From Mortierella sp. BCC40632 (lineage: Eukaryota; Mortierellomycota; Mortierellomycetes; Mortierellales; Mortierellaceae), in contig WAEK01000006.1 in assembly GCA_011634665.1 (NCBI GenBank), positions 1,011,001-1,075,000 on the forward strand: a stretch of 64,000 nt of DNA, in the 5' to 3' direction. Positions 10,605 to 23,200 of this stretch are shown here, one piece after another. The stretch's first letter is position 1. Each line of letters starts with the position of its first letter. Position numbers and translations under genes: made by a program. The notes beneath the pieces were generated by a model. It had not been told where the DNA came from. It saw only the letters and a program-made list of their open reading frames with translations, and searched no databases.

Positions 10605-11640
10605 ATGAGACTTCGACATTTCTGCATTGGATCCCTCAGTACTCAGGACCTGCTCATCTCGAAATCATGTATGCCCTTGACTCACAAACTTTTTCAAGTC
10701 TCTTCTCGCTCGGTTCTTCATTTCCCTGCATAGCATCTAACATATATTGGTACGCGTGTCTACTTCCCCTTCTTGTCTACGCCAAGTCCCTCCACAGGGG
10801 GACCCAGACCAGGTTCGAGAAGTGTGGGCAATATTTCTGGACTTGCTTCAACATGACCAGCGTTGGACATCTCTATCAGTTAGGAATCCCTCTACTCAGA
10901 AGCAGGCATCCCCTGAGTCAAGGACAAAGGACACAGGAGCGAGAAAGCCTCCTGCACGGGCCATGGCATGTCCACTCTACTCAAAGGATGGTTGCTATAT
11001 CTATTCCACCACCAATGACTTGGTCTTGATGGCATGCTGTCCACTCCCTCCGACACCTTTATCAGCGACCTCGAGTGGAACTCGGATACCATCCGCTCTG
11101 ACTGATCCCTCAAAACACCGAAGCCGTCAACATACTTCAGGAACCAACACGCCAATGATGACCGCCTCCACTCCAAGTCTGCCCGGAAATCCTCTTGTTG
11201 CTTCTCTTCTTGATTCTATGGATATTGGTCAAGCTACAATACTCTCTGAAGGGTCTTCTTTAGGGGAACCGGGAGCAGCAGGATCAGCTATGCAATCATT
11301 CCAACATCGATTGCCACATCTTGCCTTTTCGACCGCAACTGTACCATCCTTTTCGCTTCACTCTATGATCGAGTATTTGGGTCAGCTAGTCGGTGCCTTG
11401 GAACGGTATCTTTCCAGCTCACCTGCTTCAGGAGACCAAGGTAGTCTATCGAGACCCACCACAACCAGTCCTCCTTCCAGAAGGACTTCATTGTTGTCAT
11501 CATCATCGACAGTTGTTCCAGCAAATTCTTCTGCATCCTCAACAACCAAACCATGGATAGGACTGACAGCAGAGGCGATTCAATCCAATATCAGCATCGT
11601 ATACGAGATTCTGGAAGAGTGTATGGTAAGAAGAGTTAAC

Positions 11641-11681
<41 letters not shown>

Positions 11682-11867
11682 AGACCAAGGAATACGCCTT
11701 TCCAAGTTTCTTCATAGCATTAACAATCTATCATTAGGAGCTAACCGCATACTTTTTGTTGGTCTTAAAATATATATATATCATCGTCCCAGGAACTCGG
11801 CTACCCAATGATGCCAAGCTATGCACAGCTGGACCTGCTTGTGTTTGGTGTCAGCAAACAGTCTTAA
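10605..11867 (+). CDS. Adaptor-complex mu-like (longin) protein without mu homology domain
   Basis: Proposed exons 10605-10668, 10787-11625 and 11793-11867 keep frame and encode 325 residues. The N-terminal exon (MRLRHFCIGSLSTQDLLIS) is a typical longin-like strand start. CYIYSTTNDLVLMACC at about residue 100, SMIEYLGQLVGALERYL at about 225, and SNISIVYEILEECM followed after the second intron by ELGYPM correspond to the second half of AP-complex medium-chain longin domains. A Ser/Pro/Thr-rich insert of about 110 residues separates these parts. The protein stops 17 residues after the longin domain, so the cargo-binding mu homology domain is absent. This suggests a trafficking role, but which complex (AP-4, AP-5 or TSET-like) cannot be told. 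The second intron carries an A38 run. The first exon is the least certain part. Confidence 0.55.
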
Positions 11868-12094
11868 TGAACATAGCCATAATGTTGTGAGGGTATAAAA
11901 AAAAAAGTGGGACTAGATTCTGTTCTCAATTGTATCAATGGCATGCAAAGACAAAGTCGACGTGTAAAGCTGAAGGGAATGGTAAGCATTTCATAGCCTC
12001 GATAGTAAATAGGCTGGGCATTAAGAGGGACAGAGGTAGTAAGAAGAGGAAGAAGAATCTCCCCCCCTCCCCTTCCATTCTACCCACCATGCCG

Positions 12095-13882
12095 TTACAG
12101 GGGGCTTTGTAGTTGTTCCATCCTTTTCCTTGTCGAAACAAAAGGAGCCGAGAAGGAAGACTCTCTCAGTGCCTCCTCAACCTCCAGACCATCAATCTCA
12201 TCCGCATCTCGCAAGTCATGACCATCCCTCCTCTCGAATTCGATCCGCAACCTTTCGATCCTGTTCTCATGGATAATATATGCTGGAGACTTGCCCTTCG
12301 TCCGGATGGGTGAAGCTGGTGTTGAAGTAGAGTCTACACCTAGAGACCTTAGAATTTGGGTAGCACGAACCTCCATCATGGTCTTTGTCGCTCCATATTC
12401 TGGTCCATTGAAACGGGCGCGCGAAATAATACCATAGAGTGCACATCCGATCACAACGGTGCCTCCACTTGCCATGGCAGTCATGCTCCCTAGGAAAGCC
12501 CCTCCAACTGCGCCCAAGGAGCCGACAGCGGACATTGACCATGCCAGCGCTTCAGCCTATTTCAAAAAAAAAAAAAAAAAAAAAAAAAGTGACATGCAGG
12601 AGAGAGTAACGTATTGGTCAGTCCAAAATAGTCAAGTATAGTATTGAGCATATTCGTGCCCAAAACTTCCTGAAGAACCTACTTTTTTTTCAGATCGAGG
12701 GTCAATTCGATGAATAATGTCCATAAGTTCCCTGATCAACTTCAAGTCCTCGCGGATCTGGTCAGGGACATCCAGGAACTGCTCACTAATCCAAGCTTCT
12801 GTCGACTGGACAACACTCTCACATTGCTCCATAAGAGCTCGTAGCTGGTCATGGAACGAGACCACGGAGTAGGTCGAGGAAGCCTTGTGAGCCGAATAGA
12901 GCGACATAACCAACGAGACAACTCCTACTGTCGCCATCAATGCTGTGTTCGATGCGGGGTCCATGCTGGTATCCTTCTTGAGCAATGCTTGCTTCTCTGA
13001 GCTCTCAACAGAAGAATCAGCATCTTCTTCAGAGTTCTGGGGTGATTGGTCATTCTTGTTTGAACTGGATGCCTTCTGACTGTTGACGTTGCCGTCTTTA
13101 TTCTTGGATTTGCCAGTTTTGCTTGACTGTTGGCTTTGATGTGCCTCTTGTTGCCGCTGCTGCTCCGCCATGGCCTTTTCCAATTGCTTGACCTTGACCT
13201 TTTGCGCCTCGAGCTCCTGTTCAAGTTTGTATCGGTCTCGTCGTTGGCTATCGATTTCTGCACGTGCAAGTGTCGCATTCTGGCGCATGTCCTGGTCCAT
13301 CTGTCGAAGTCGTTTTTCCATATCCAAGAGTCGTTGACGTTCTTGTTCTCGGTAACTATAGGAAAAGTTATCCGTGCCTCCTCTGGTCCCGAACCAGCCT
13401 TGGCTCTCGTGAGCGCTCTGCTGACGAGGGTCCACGGGATGCGATGCAGACGCAGAGCCGTCCATGTACCGGCCAGCGAGAAAGATGCCGTTCTCGAGGA
13501 GCTTTTGTGTGTTCTGGTGTGTAGCGAGACCCCGAAGGGTGGCGAATAGTCCCTGGGAAGAGTCGGAGGAAGAGTCGGAGGAAGAGTTGGAGGAGGAAGG
13601 AGGAACGGACGAGGATGGGGGAGTCGATGGTTTATCTTCTTTGCTAGTTGTATTCTGAGTCTGTGCTGGACTGGAGCTAGAGCTGTTTACGTCCGGGGCC
13701 ACTGTTTCAGTAGGAGAGGGACAGGGTATCGGCTCCTGCTTCTCTGCGGCATCCTTGGCAAGCTGAGAGAGGATGTGAGGAGTAAAGGTCAGAAGAGTCG
13801 AGACTGGAGGGACAAACTCGAAAGTGTCTGGGTCGTAGAGCTCCCGGGGAAAGGTGATGTCGTCAAAAAGAATCGAGGCCAT
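12095..13882 (-). CDS. Unknown protein with coiled coil and two membrane segments
   Basis: Exons 12683-13882 and 12095-12556 join in phase (donor GTAGGT, acceptor ATAG) and give 553 residues. I do not recognise the family. Residues 65-110 are Ser/Pro/Thr-rich. A Gln/Glu/Arg-rich coiled coil covers about 185-250. The first hydrophobic segment (TALMATVGVVSLVMSLYSA) is at about 310-330. The second, after the splice junction, is Gly/Ala-rich (GAVGGAFLGSMTAMASGG) at about 412-440. The C-terminal 100 residues are charged. The pattern suggests an integral membrane protein with a long soluble N-terminus; mitochondrial or ER location is possible but not shown. Codon use looks like its neighbours. The intron contains a long T run in the sense strand. 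Confidence 0.72.
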
Positions 13883-15041
13883 TCTACTCAGAGGGCCGAG
13901 GGAAGATCGTTCGAATTAAGGATGGGTGGGGCGGTGCAGCTGCGGCAAGGAGTCGAAAGTAAAAGAAAAGGAGGAGGAGGAGGAGGCAAAGAGATGAGAA
14001 ACGAACAAGAGTGCTTTTGAGAGAGTGTGAGAGAGAACGAGTGAGTGAGTGGGTCAAGAGAGAAGGAACGTGGCACAACCACAATCAATGTCGTGGATTT
14101 TGCCTTTGCCCTTTCACAGAAACGAGACGGCTCTGCCATGCGACCAAGACATCAGTCATGCTCTGCCTTCAGCTTCGCCAACAGTGTTCTCAATCGACCA
14201 TTGGCTCGGGAGGAAGCAGAAGACAGTCCTCCCCCTCTTCCTCTTCCTCTTACTCTTCCTCTTCCTAATCCAGGGCATTCGCCATGCCCAGTCATTTTGC
14301 CACAAAGGGGAGAAGGTGGCAGGAAGAGAAGGGCGGAAGAACAAGAGGGTACTACAACATACTCTCATTCATTTCTGAGTGCAGTCACTCGGTCAAGGAT
14401 TATATTTTATCTTCTTAAGAAGACATTTTTCAAGTGACTCGTGATTTCATTCCCACAGAGGCTCCAGCGGTACTGAGGGCGCAGTATTGACAGTCCTATG
14501 GCTTAGCCGGTACCTTGCCCAATAAATACTCGCAGCCCCCGTGGCCCAGAGTGGATCTTTAGTTAAGTCGGACGTAAATCGTTAATTAAATAACGATTAC
14601 TTCAACTTATTCCCAGCTGGCAATCATCCGTTGCGGATTCTCATTTCGATGGGGTTTGAATACATCGGTTCATCTAAGCGAGATCAACAGAAGGCACTCT
14701 GAACAGCAGGCGCTAACCTTGTGCGCTTTGCTGTATTAGCTGCGTCGAAATTTCTCTTATTTTCTAATACAAAAATTTTTTTTTTCATCACTACATTTTT
14801 CGCAGACCTCTAAATGAAAAAATGGAGTAATGGAATTAGTAGTCTTCGCCGGTGGTTTCTGCAAGGGCCTTCACTGCATCCTGCCTGAGCCTTGAATGTT
14901 GGGGACTTTTGTCCTGTCTCCAGTTCAAATGATTGGCAAGCTAGTTTCTCAATATTTGAAGAGATATTGGAATGATCAAGTTCATAATCTCACAGGCTAA
15001 TGATTGCAAAAGTGGTGTATATATATATTTTTGAAAGTCTT
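13883..15041. other. Gene-free spacer between minus-strand genes
   Basis: The first 250 bases are probably the promoter of the 12095-13882 gene and are rich in GAGA/GGAGGA. The rest holds the 3' flank of the V-ATPase gene. A short coding-like stretch at 14838-14912 (minus) is discussed as a finding. Confidence 0.5.
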
Positions 15042-15744
15042 CTATAGCTCTTTAGTTGACAAAATATCCGCAAACGAGAATGGTTCAAACGCATAGCCCG
15101 TGCCCTATAAAGAATAGTATTTAACAGAGGTGTAAATTTGTTAACGATTTGTCCCCAAATAATAATAATAAAAAAAAAATGCGGGGTAGAAATCATAGAA
15201 GATCGTGTACCTGATAGAACTTGCTATTGAACTCAACCCAGTGAAGTCGAAGCGCATGCAAAAAGGCTGAAAGTCCCTCCATGCCGCACAAAATGAATAT
15301 TGTCAAAGAGAACCAGACTGAAAACATGACAATGGTCATGATAGCTCCTGTCGTTCCGGTAAACTCCCAGGCCGTGCCCAGAGTCATTGACCACAACACT
15401 TCTGACAATTGGGCATGCGCCAGCGACAATGCCCAAAGTCGAAGATAACTCGCAGTATTGGAGATGCAGGCCAAGCAAAAGTCGATTGTATGGATAACTT
15501 GATGGATCATCTCCTCGCTAAAGTCAAACTCCTCCTCTGGCTCAGAGTCCTCTACAACCACAGCCCCTGCTGCTTCGCCCGTATGGGTGCTGTCTGTACT
15601 AATACGCACATGATTCTCTGAAGGCTGGTGATAGCCCAATCCCCGCACCTTGTTATGCTCGTGCTTTAGATAATATGGCTTCAAGAACAACATCCAAGGA
15701 ACACATACGGCCGCAATAAAGACCAAAAGTCCTTGGACGACTCC

Positions 15745-15832
<88 letters not shown>

Positions 15833-18760
15833 ATTTGGAAAGCGCCATTTGTTAGTCCAGCGATTCCATCATACCTTTTGTCACGTTTTAGTGGATGTCC
15901 AGAGTTCCTCTGTATTACCTGTCCAGCGTAGAGTTTGTCACTCTCCTTGACCGATCCAGGACTCAGAAACATGTAGATCATTGTGTTGAGAAGACTTGGT
16001 GGGGAACTGCGAATAGAATGTCCCGCATCATCAGTCTCAAACCAATTCACGCTCCACTTGTATATGATCATCAGCATCAAGTATCCGAAGAGGCATTGCA
16101 TAAAGAGCATCTGTGGGATAAAGCCACCAATGATATCGATCCGCTTCCGGAAGAATTTGGCATTTTGATAGACCATGCAGATTCCAAAGGACATTTGGAT
16201 CACACCCAAAATGATCGACATCTTCATCTTATAGGAGTTTGTAAAGAGAAGTTGGTTCTCAGCGCCATGCCAAGCATAGTCGAGTCCGAATACGTAGGTA
16301 TGCCCATTAGGAACGGCTATAATCGCTGTCTTGCCATCATAGTCGTCAGGTATATTGATTTGCCAACCAGTCTGGAACCAGGGTAATGCACGAGAAAATA
16401 TGTCATTGTACATCATTCCCGTAAAAAGTGAAAAGGCGCCCATCAATAGAACAATATAGCGTCCTCCAAAGAGCATTTCGAACATCTATTAAATGAGATC
16501 CAGCACAACGGAAAAATTAGGATGACTAGATCGTAAAATGTGGCAAAGCAAAAGAGGAAACGGATTCTACTTACTTCGCCCTCTACATGGGCAAGCTTGC
16601 GTTCGTTAAGCACCAGGTAGAGACCCAGCAAAAGAATTAGAATACCGTGACCAACATCTCCAAACATGACAGCAAACAGGAACGGGAAGGATATAATTGT
16701 GAATAGTCCAGGGTTCACTTCTCGATAACGTGCCATGCCATAGGCATCCACGATGGCTTGGAATCCAGCAGTAAACTTGTTTGTCCTGTGAAGCGTCGGA
16801 GGCTCTTTATGCGTTCGAAGTTCATGCAAGATAGTAGGTGCTGAAGAATTGGACTGTTGCGATACCTTACGAGCAGCAGCTTGAACTGTCGAGATCTCAC
16901 TTGAGGGACACCATCCTTCTCCAACCAAGCATTTTCGATTGATGTCATGATTGAAATGATTCAGTATATGGTAGGTGGCCTTCTCCTTTTTCACGATAGT
17001 AACCCATCCTGCTTGTCTTTCTGCTAGTTGTTGCAGCTCTTGATGACGCGCCTGGTTAGTGCTTGACAAGACCGAGTCGATTTCTTCAATGTGCAAAAGT
17101 ACATCCTGCAAGGCTTGTCGTCGACGTTCAGCATCTGAGTCAACTGAATAAAGCGAAGCTCCTAGTGCCTCGGCAGTCTTCCTGATCTTTGCGAGAACCT
17201 CCCGACCATGTGCGAAAATAACGAAAACGTCCTTCTCGATGGCAGTATCGGTTGATGGATCCATGATTGGCTCGTCTACTTCGACTGTGTTCATGTAGAG
17301 ATTGCCTCGGAGTGATCTCCAAAGAACTCGTCTGAATGTTTGCATTTTGCTTCTGGGAATGACACCGGCAATGTTTCCTAGACCAACCCCGGTGCTCTGT
17401 GGTTCAAGAGAGGGTCCTGATTCCAAATCACCTAGCAGTGGTGCACTCGCATGGTCAGGCTGAACTTGCAGCTCATCCTGATTGGGAGCCGCCTAGAGAC
17501 AGTAAGGGTTGATGATCTCGCAGGGGTTAGTTCAATCTATTTTCAAGTGATCGGGATGGGGACCGGTTTTCTTGGAGAGATGCATCTACCTCGTGGAAAA
17601 AGTCCGACGACTCTTGGAGAACATGCTTGAGCTCAGTGAGCTCGAGGAGACGGCGCTGCAGGGTATCGGTAGAGTTATTCAGTTGAAGCAGGCGGGCCTC
17701 GTGCCCCGAGAGTCTCCTCTCGAGCTCGTCAAGTTCATGCTGCGAATAGGCGCGGGAGAGATACGAGGATAGCGCAAGGCTGCGGGAGCGGAGGTTGGCT
17801 TTCTCGATCTGTGCTGCAAAGAAGCCTATTGAGGAGACGTGGCAAGTTCGTTAGCGTGAAATCTTCTGAATTCGCTCTTGTGCAACATGAAAATCGAAAA
17901 AAATAAAAAAAATTAGACCAGCGGAACATACGAAGCTGTCGCTCCATCTCATCGAACCGCCGTATCTCAGTCACAAATGCCCGTTGGAATGCATTCACAT
18001 CTGGATTGAGCTATTGACCATGTCCCATTAGGGCAGAATAGAAAAAGACACAGAGAAAGGTTGAGTGGCCTGGCATTGTAGAAAGCGAACCATCTCATCA
18101 TGCTAGAGCTGTGTACCGTTCCATCGCACCTACATCGCGAAATTGAATCAGGCCAAGCTCGCCAAGTTCTGCAACCGTTGGCTGCGCGATCTCAGAGGGG
18201 ATGTAAAACTGAAGCAACGACATCTCTTCTGACCGAAAGAGAGTCGGCTCGGTTAATGCGCCCTGTGGACCCCGATAATGCTGTCGGACAGCCTCCTGAT
18301 GTCGATAGGGCTCGAACACACTCCGAGAAGATGTAGATGAGTACATTGGGTCAGTGTTGTCGGGAGATGCTATGCGACTGATACTCTCACCAACGCCACC
18401 ATTGTTCGAAGGGGTTCGTAGTCGACTGGTGACAGTTCCACGACGAGAGGCAGGCGCGGATGTAGATGATGATGATCCAATGGCATGAGAATCATCAGTA
18501 GGGGCGCCCGCAGCGATAGCCTCAAGAGCGACGTACTCGCCGCCGGAGGGCTTAAAGATGTTGATAATGCGACGAATGGTGAACTGCTGGGGGGGGGGGA
18601 GGTTGCCTCAAGGATGGGGTTAAGTCGAAGGTGTGGTGGTGCGAAGAGTGGAGGAACGGTGGGCACTGAAGATAACTGATCTGTAGTTCACGTGATGAGG
18701 GTCAAAGTCAAAGCCAAAGAAAGAGGACTTTACCCACAAGTCTGATCCCTTGTCCTCCAT
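15042..18760 (-). CDS. VPH1: V-type proton ATPase subunit a
   Basis: Eight exons keep frame: 18734-18760, 18134-18586, 17932-18010, 17825-... 17590-17825, 16575-17492, 15919-16485, 15211-15744 and 15042-15104 (about 958 residues). This is the 100-kDa Vo subunit that forms the proton half-channels of the vacuolar/Golgi V-ATPase. Recognisable segments are [52 protein letters not shown], and [20 protein letters not shown], which carries the essential Arg of the proton path. The last exon gives [15 protein letters not shown]. The canonical protein starts near LFRSEEM; here an open, phase-consistent extension of about 118 residues precedes it and reaches a 27-base first exon. An ATG at 18346 is the main alternative start. 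Yeast has VPH1 and STV1 forms and the sequence does not separate them. Intron 6 carries a long A run (plus strand) beside a (GA)n run. Confidence 0.93.
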
Positions 18761-18783
18761 TCATCAAGGAACCCTTTTCCAGC

Positions 18784-21422
18784 ATGCCTTCTGCTCCAGA
18801 TACCCCATCTGCGCCGCGTTTCGAGCTCGACAGTACGTTGCCTTGTGGCCTGATCCTCGCTCATCCATCCACATTGATCATCTGATCTGAATTCCCTGCT
18901 AATCTCAATGCTGTTCCAATAGTCTTGTCCCTGACCAATGAGGCCCGAAATGCCTATGGGTTGCGCCGTCAAGAGTACGGTCGTTACAGACATCACTGCA
19001 CGCAGCGGCTTCACAGACTCCGAAAAACGCTCGGCTTCACTCATGGCAAGGATCGATCCTATGTTGCTCGCCCCATCAGTGTAGAGAACGTGACCGATGA
19101 GAAGTATGCGCCAAAAACTACGAATGATGAGCCGGGTTTTTATGGAATCGATCCTGAAGGCGAATGTTATGAAAGGCGTGCGTGTGTGAGTGAGTAAGTG
19201 AGAGACCTCAACTTATTATTTTCCAAATCACCCTGACTCTCGAAATAGATACCTTCACCTTCTACTTTTCCAGGCTGAGCGCGCGTGGGGATACGCTATG
19301 GAAATTAAGGCTCTATCAACAGCCATGGATGATCCCCGTAAACAAACCCATTACATGAACAGGCTCAAGAAGGCTGCTAAGTTTTCCCAGCAGCTGGAAG
19401 AGATTTGCTCCGCAAAGTCAGGAATCGTTGGCGTTAGGACAACACTTGATACGCAGGCGTATGCGGCTGTCATGTCAGCATACGTCCTCTTTGAGGCTCA
19501 GCAATGGCAGGGCGCCTTGGAAAAGTTCTCTGCTGCTCGGTAAGTCATTTATATACCATTTGATCTTTTGTTTTTGGGTTAGATCAAGAGGATTTCGATC
19601 ATTGTTGCATGCTCATAGACCATATTACACTTCGTCTTGGATAGCGCTATTTACGACAAACTCTCCCTTGCAGGAACGCCTCACCAAGAAGCGCTTTGTC
19701 ATGCTGCTTTGGATGAGATTGATCCCAATATTCGCTTCTGTGGATATCGCCTTCGTTTGGCCAAGGATGGTGTCATTAGCGTTGAAGAACTCGTTAAGAT
19801 GTCTGCAGCCGATAAAGCCTCGGGATCTGATATCCTTTTGAGGGAGATCGAGGTAAGCGCACTACAACGTTTATTTTCAACAGTATTAGTCTCTCAGACC
19901 CATTTTAACCGAAAGTGTGGTGCATTTTCTTTCCTCAATAGCACTTGATCGCAAAGACCAGAGAAGAGCGAGCTCAGGATCTGAGCTCCATTACTTGGAG
20001 ATCAAAGACATTGCCATTGAAGAACGCAAAGCTTGCTACTGCGATCATTGCAGCTCAGGAAACCGCAGCGGAGCTCAACAATACTCCCAGAACAACGGAT
20101 GAGATGCTCGAGCAGTACGACAAGATTCTGCAGGCGTTTGCAGCTGCGGAGAAGCAGGTCAAGAAGGCCATCAAGGAAGACTCTGTAGGTCACTACGTTT
20201 TAAATCAAGACGTGACTTCAATGAACGAGGAAAACGCATTCGCTATGTTGCAACACCTAACATTACTCTATCCTACCTTTCTTTTAGTCGGCCTCGGCAA
20301 AGGTGAAGTCTTCCAAATCGGAGCAGAACACGGCTGAACTCAACATGATTGCCACCTATATTGGTTACTCTGCCCTGCGCCATTCGATTGATCGCAACCT
20401 GCTCCTTGCTCAGGACATCTACAGCAAGCTGGAGGGCAGCGAGGCAGCTGTGGACAGGGCATTTGATGTTCAATACCAAAACCTCGTCAAGGCCTACGAT
20501 AACGTTGTGCAGGTACAAAGACTTGGAGCAGCTAGGCAGTTAGTCCTTTGTGTGGACGCTATACAGCTTATTAGAAGAAAACTAACACTTGCCTCTGGTC
20601 TTGGACATGATTGGACTGTGCTCGTATAGAACTTGGTAGCTATTCAAGATCTTCCTGGCGTTGCAGCTGATATTCAGTTGTCGGCTGTAGTGGAAAACAA
20701 ACTCCTCTACTATAAGAGCTGGCGCTGCTTCTTTACCGCGGCAGCGTACTCAAAGCTGTCGCGCCATGTCGAGGCTTTGGCTCTGTTCGACCGCACTCAG
20801 TCCCTTGCTGCCCAACTTCGAAGCAACCTTGGAAGAGCCTCTTCAGACGACGTGGACTCGGATGGTTTTAATGTGACTGAGCAGGAGTTGAGTGAGATGG
20901 AAAATAAGATTCGTGGACGCAAATGTCAGGTCCATGCTGCCTGGTACCTTGAGGCTGGTCAGCACGGAGAGGATCTTCAGGACCAGCTCCGCTCAATGAG
21001 TCTTGACGAAAAGTCATTGGATGAGGTAACACTATCTCGAACCGCATTTTTTTTTTTTTTTTTTTTCGGGAAATGATAACTTCCTCCTATCAGAGCTGTT
21101 CTCTATGATTTGTTTCCGTACTCTGACCCCTCCCCCACAACACTTTACCTGGGCTATTTTTTCTTTTTAGCCTGCATTGATCAAGCGTCTCGATACATAC
21201 CCATCCTCTATCACCTCAAAAGCCAAGCCCACAACGCCTCATTTGGTTGACTTTCCTCCAGCTCTTCAACCTATTCCTGCCAAACCGCTTTTCTTTGATA
21301 TTGCTTTCAACCATTTGGATTTCAACCACGAAGCGATCGCTGAGAAGGCAGGACGGCCTAAACCAAGCCAACAAGGAGGCGAATCATCTGGATGGTTTGG
21401 CTCGATCTGGGGTCGTAAATAA
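18784..21422 (+). CDS. SRP68: Signal recognition particle subunit SRP68
   Basis: Eight exons: 18784-18832, 18923-19193, 19249-19539, 19645-19852, 19942-20184, 20288-20512, 20630-21025 and 21171-21422. They join in phase to 644 residues, close to the usual SRP68 length. SRP68 binds 7S RNA together with SRP72 and is needed for co-translational targeting of secretory proteins to the ER. Family landmarks are NEARNAYGLRRQEYGRYRHH and LRKTLGF near the N-terminus (RNA-binding domain), then YLHLLLFQAERAWGYAMEIK, AGTPHQEALCHAALDEIDPNIRFC, KLLYYKSWRCFFTAAAYSKL, and a C-terminal PFFFDIA-like segment (LFFDIAFNHLDF) before the SRP72-binding tail. The ATG lies only 23 bases from the predicted start of the divergent V-ATPase gene. 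Confidence 0.95.
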
Positions 21423-23156
21423 CGTGCCTCTGTGCTTTGGACGAGTAATAAAAATGAAAGCGGATCTTTTTTTTTTTTTTTTTAATCGTATTAGCAATTA
21501 CTATTTAGGAGTAGCGCATTCGCTCTATCAGTGTATCCCTCATTACTCTATGCACTTTTGATCAGTGGCGAGTTGCATAGCGGGGTAAGAGAAAAGAGCA
21601 AGATAGGAAGGAGAGGAAGAGGAGAGGATATGGTACAATTCGTCTGCTTTCCTTGGATATCGAAATCACTTTAAAGTAGCAATGTCGCACTCTTGAACAG
21701 ACAAAGCGCTGCGGTCTCTAGGATGACCGAAGGTACAGCAGCATCGACCGACGTTGCTGGAGCTGAGATGACGACCAAAGCGATGACAAACGCCGAAAGC
21801 ATCTTGGAGTGTGATGAAGACATTCTTGGTTTCTTTTTCTGGCTTGAAATGATTGATTCAGTGGTTTGTTCTTTCAGTTTATGGAGTGGCTGTGAGAGAA
21901 GACTGCCAGGGAAGGGAAGGGCTGAGTTGTGTAGGAAGGATGAAAAAAGACTGGGAATATCTTTGCTTTAATAGTAGAAAGAAATTTCACGCCGGTTGCT
22001 ACTTTTACAAGTGTCCCTTTTTGGGGGACTCCCAGCGCCATTGGTTCCCTGATCTCCGAGCACTGGGGTCTCTCTGGTGTGTCTCCTAGTCAGAAAATCC
22101 AGGAATGTGCCCCTAGATAGACTCTCCCTTCATCATGGGTATCTCGCGACTTTTTGTGGAGATGGTGTATGGTTCTCCTAGGTTGACAAGAGTGAACAAG
22201 GTTTTGCTTCCTTCTGGAGTCCCATAGGCCTTTTTTTTTTTTTTTTTTTGGTGAACAAAAAAGGATAGAGTTGCTCATGGGCCCAACACCACACATATTG
22301 AGGAGGGTGATCGCCCCTCTCCGATGCCTGCCATTGTTTTCTTCTCCCTCCTGCTTGTTCGGGGATGTAGTAGAAATCAAGGGGCAGAATACTGGGTCCC
22401 CGCAGCTCATCGGAATACGATGCGCCCCTCTCTTTCTTGATCAGAACCAAAGCCGCGTCTTCCACCAGTCGCACCACCAATATTCTAGGCGATTCTCTCT
22501 AGACGACTCTCTCTCTCTCCTTCCAATTGCACCCTTTTTATTTCTCCTTCCCCTTTACTAACACCTTTTCTTTTGTTCTATTCACAGTGTGTAGTGGCCA
22601 CCATCGAGCTGTAATTCCGAGTGGTTTAGGTTGAGATGATGATTCGCGGATCCTACTTCTGAGAATGCTTGCCTAGAGCTGGTCAGCACAAATATTCTGT
22701 CTTGGAGAGGAGCTGTGCGACCAAAACGCGAGTGTGTACCATTTGTAGACCAGGCCAATCTTGACCATGGCGGCTAAACTTCAAAAGGCCTGTTAATGAA
22801 AAAAGAAAAAAAAATTGACTAGAGTGCGAGTCATTGAAAACTGGTTTCAAGAAAAAGCTGAATGACATTTATGAATGAAATAAAGAAAAGAGTTAGCTGC
22901 ACTTAGGAACAATGCTATGCGGCCGATAGGGAGTCCAAATATCCAAAAGCTGGATACGCTAATTGCTAGACCGGGCATGTCGATGCCTCTCCCTTCTTCC
23001 TATCGACACCCCTTTACACTTGATTGTTCAGTCTGTCTGTTTCAAACAGGACCCCGGGCGTTGATCTGGCTACTGAGAAATCCTCTCCACTGCAATCATT
23101 TCGCGGGGCTGCTTCGACTCCCATCCAGTCACGAACTGGAGAAATCATAAGGTGCC

Positions 23157-23200
<44 letters not shown>

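Noticed and set aside
22178..22480. Possible exon on the minus strand
   Set aside because: Composition looks coding, but there is no recognised domain, no neighbouring exon in phase and it runs into a homopolymer.
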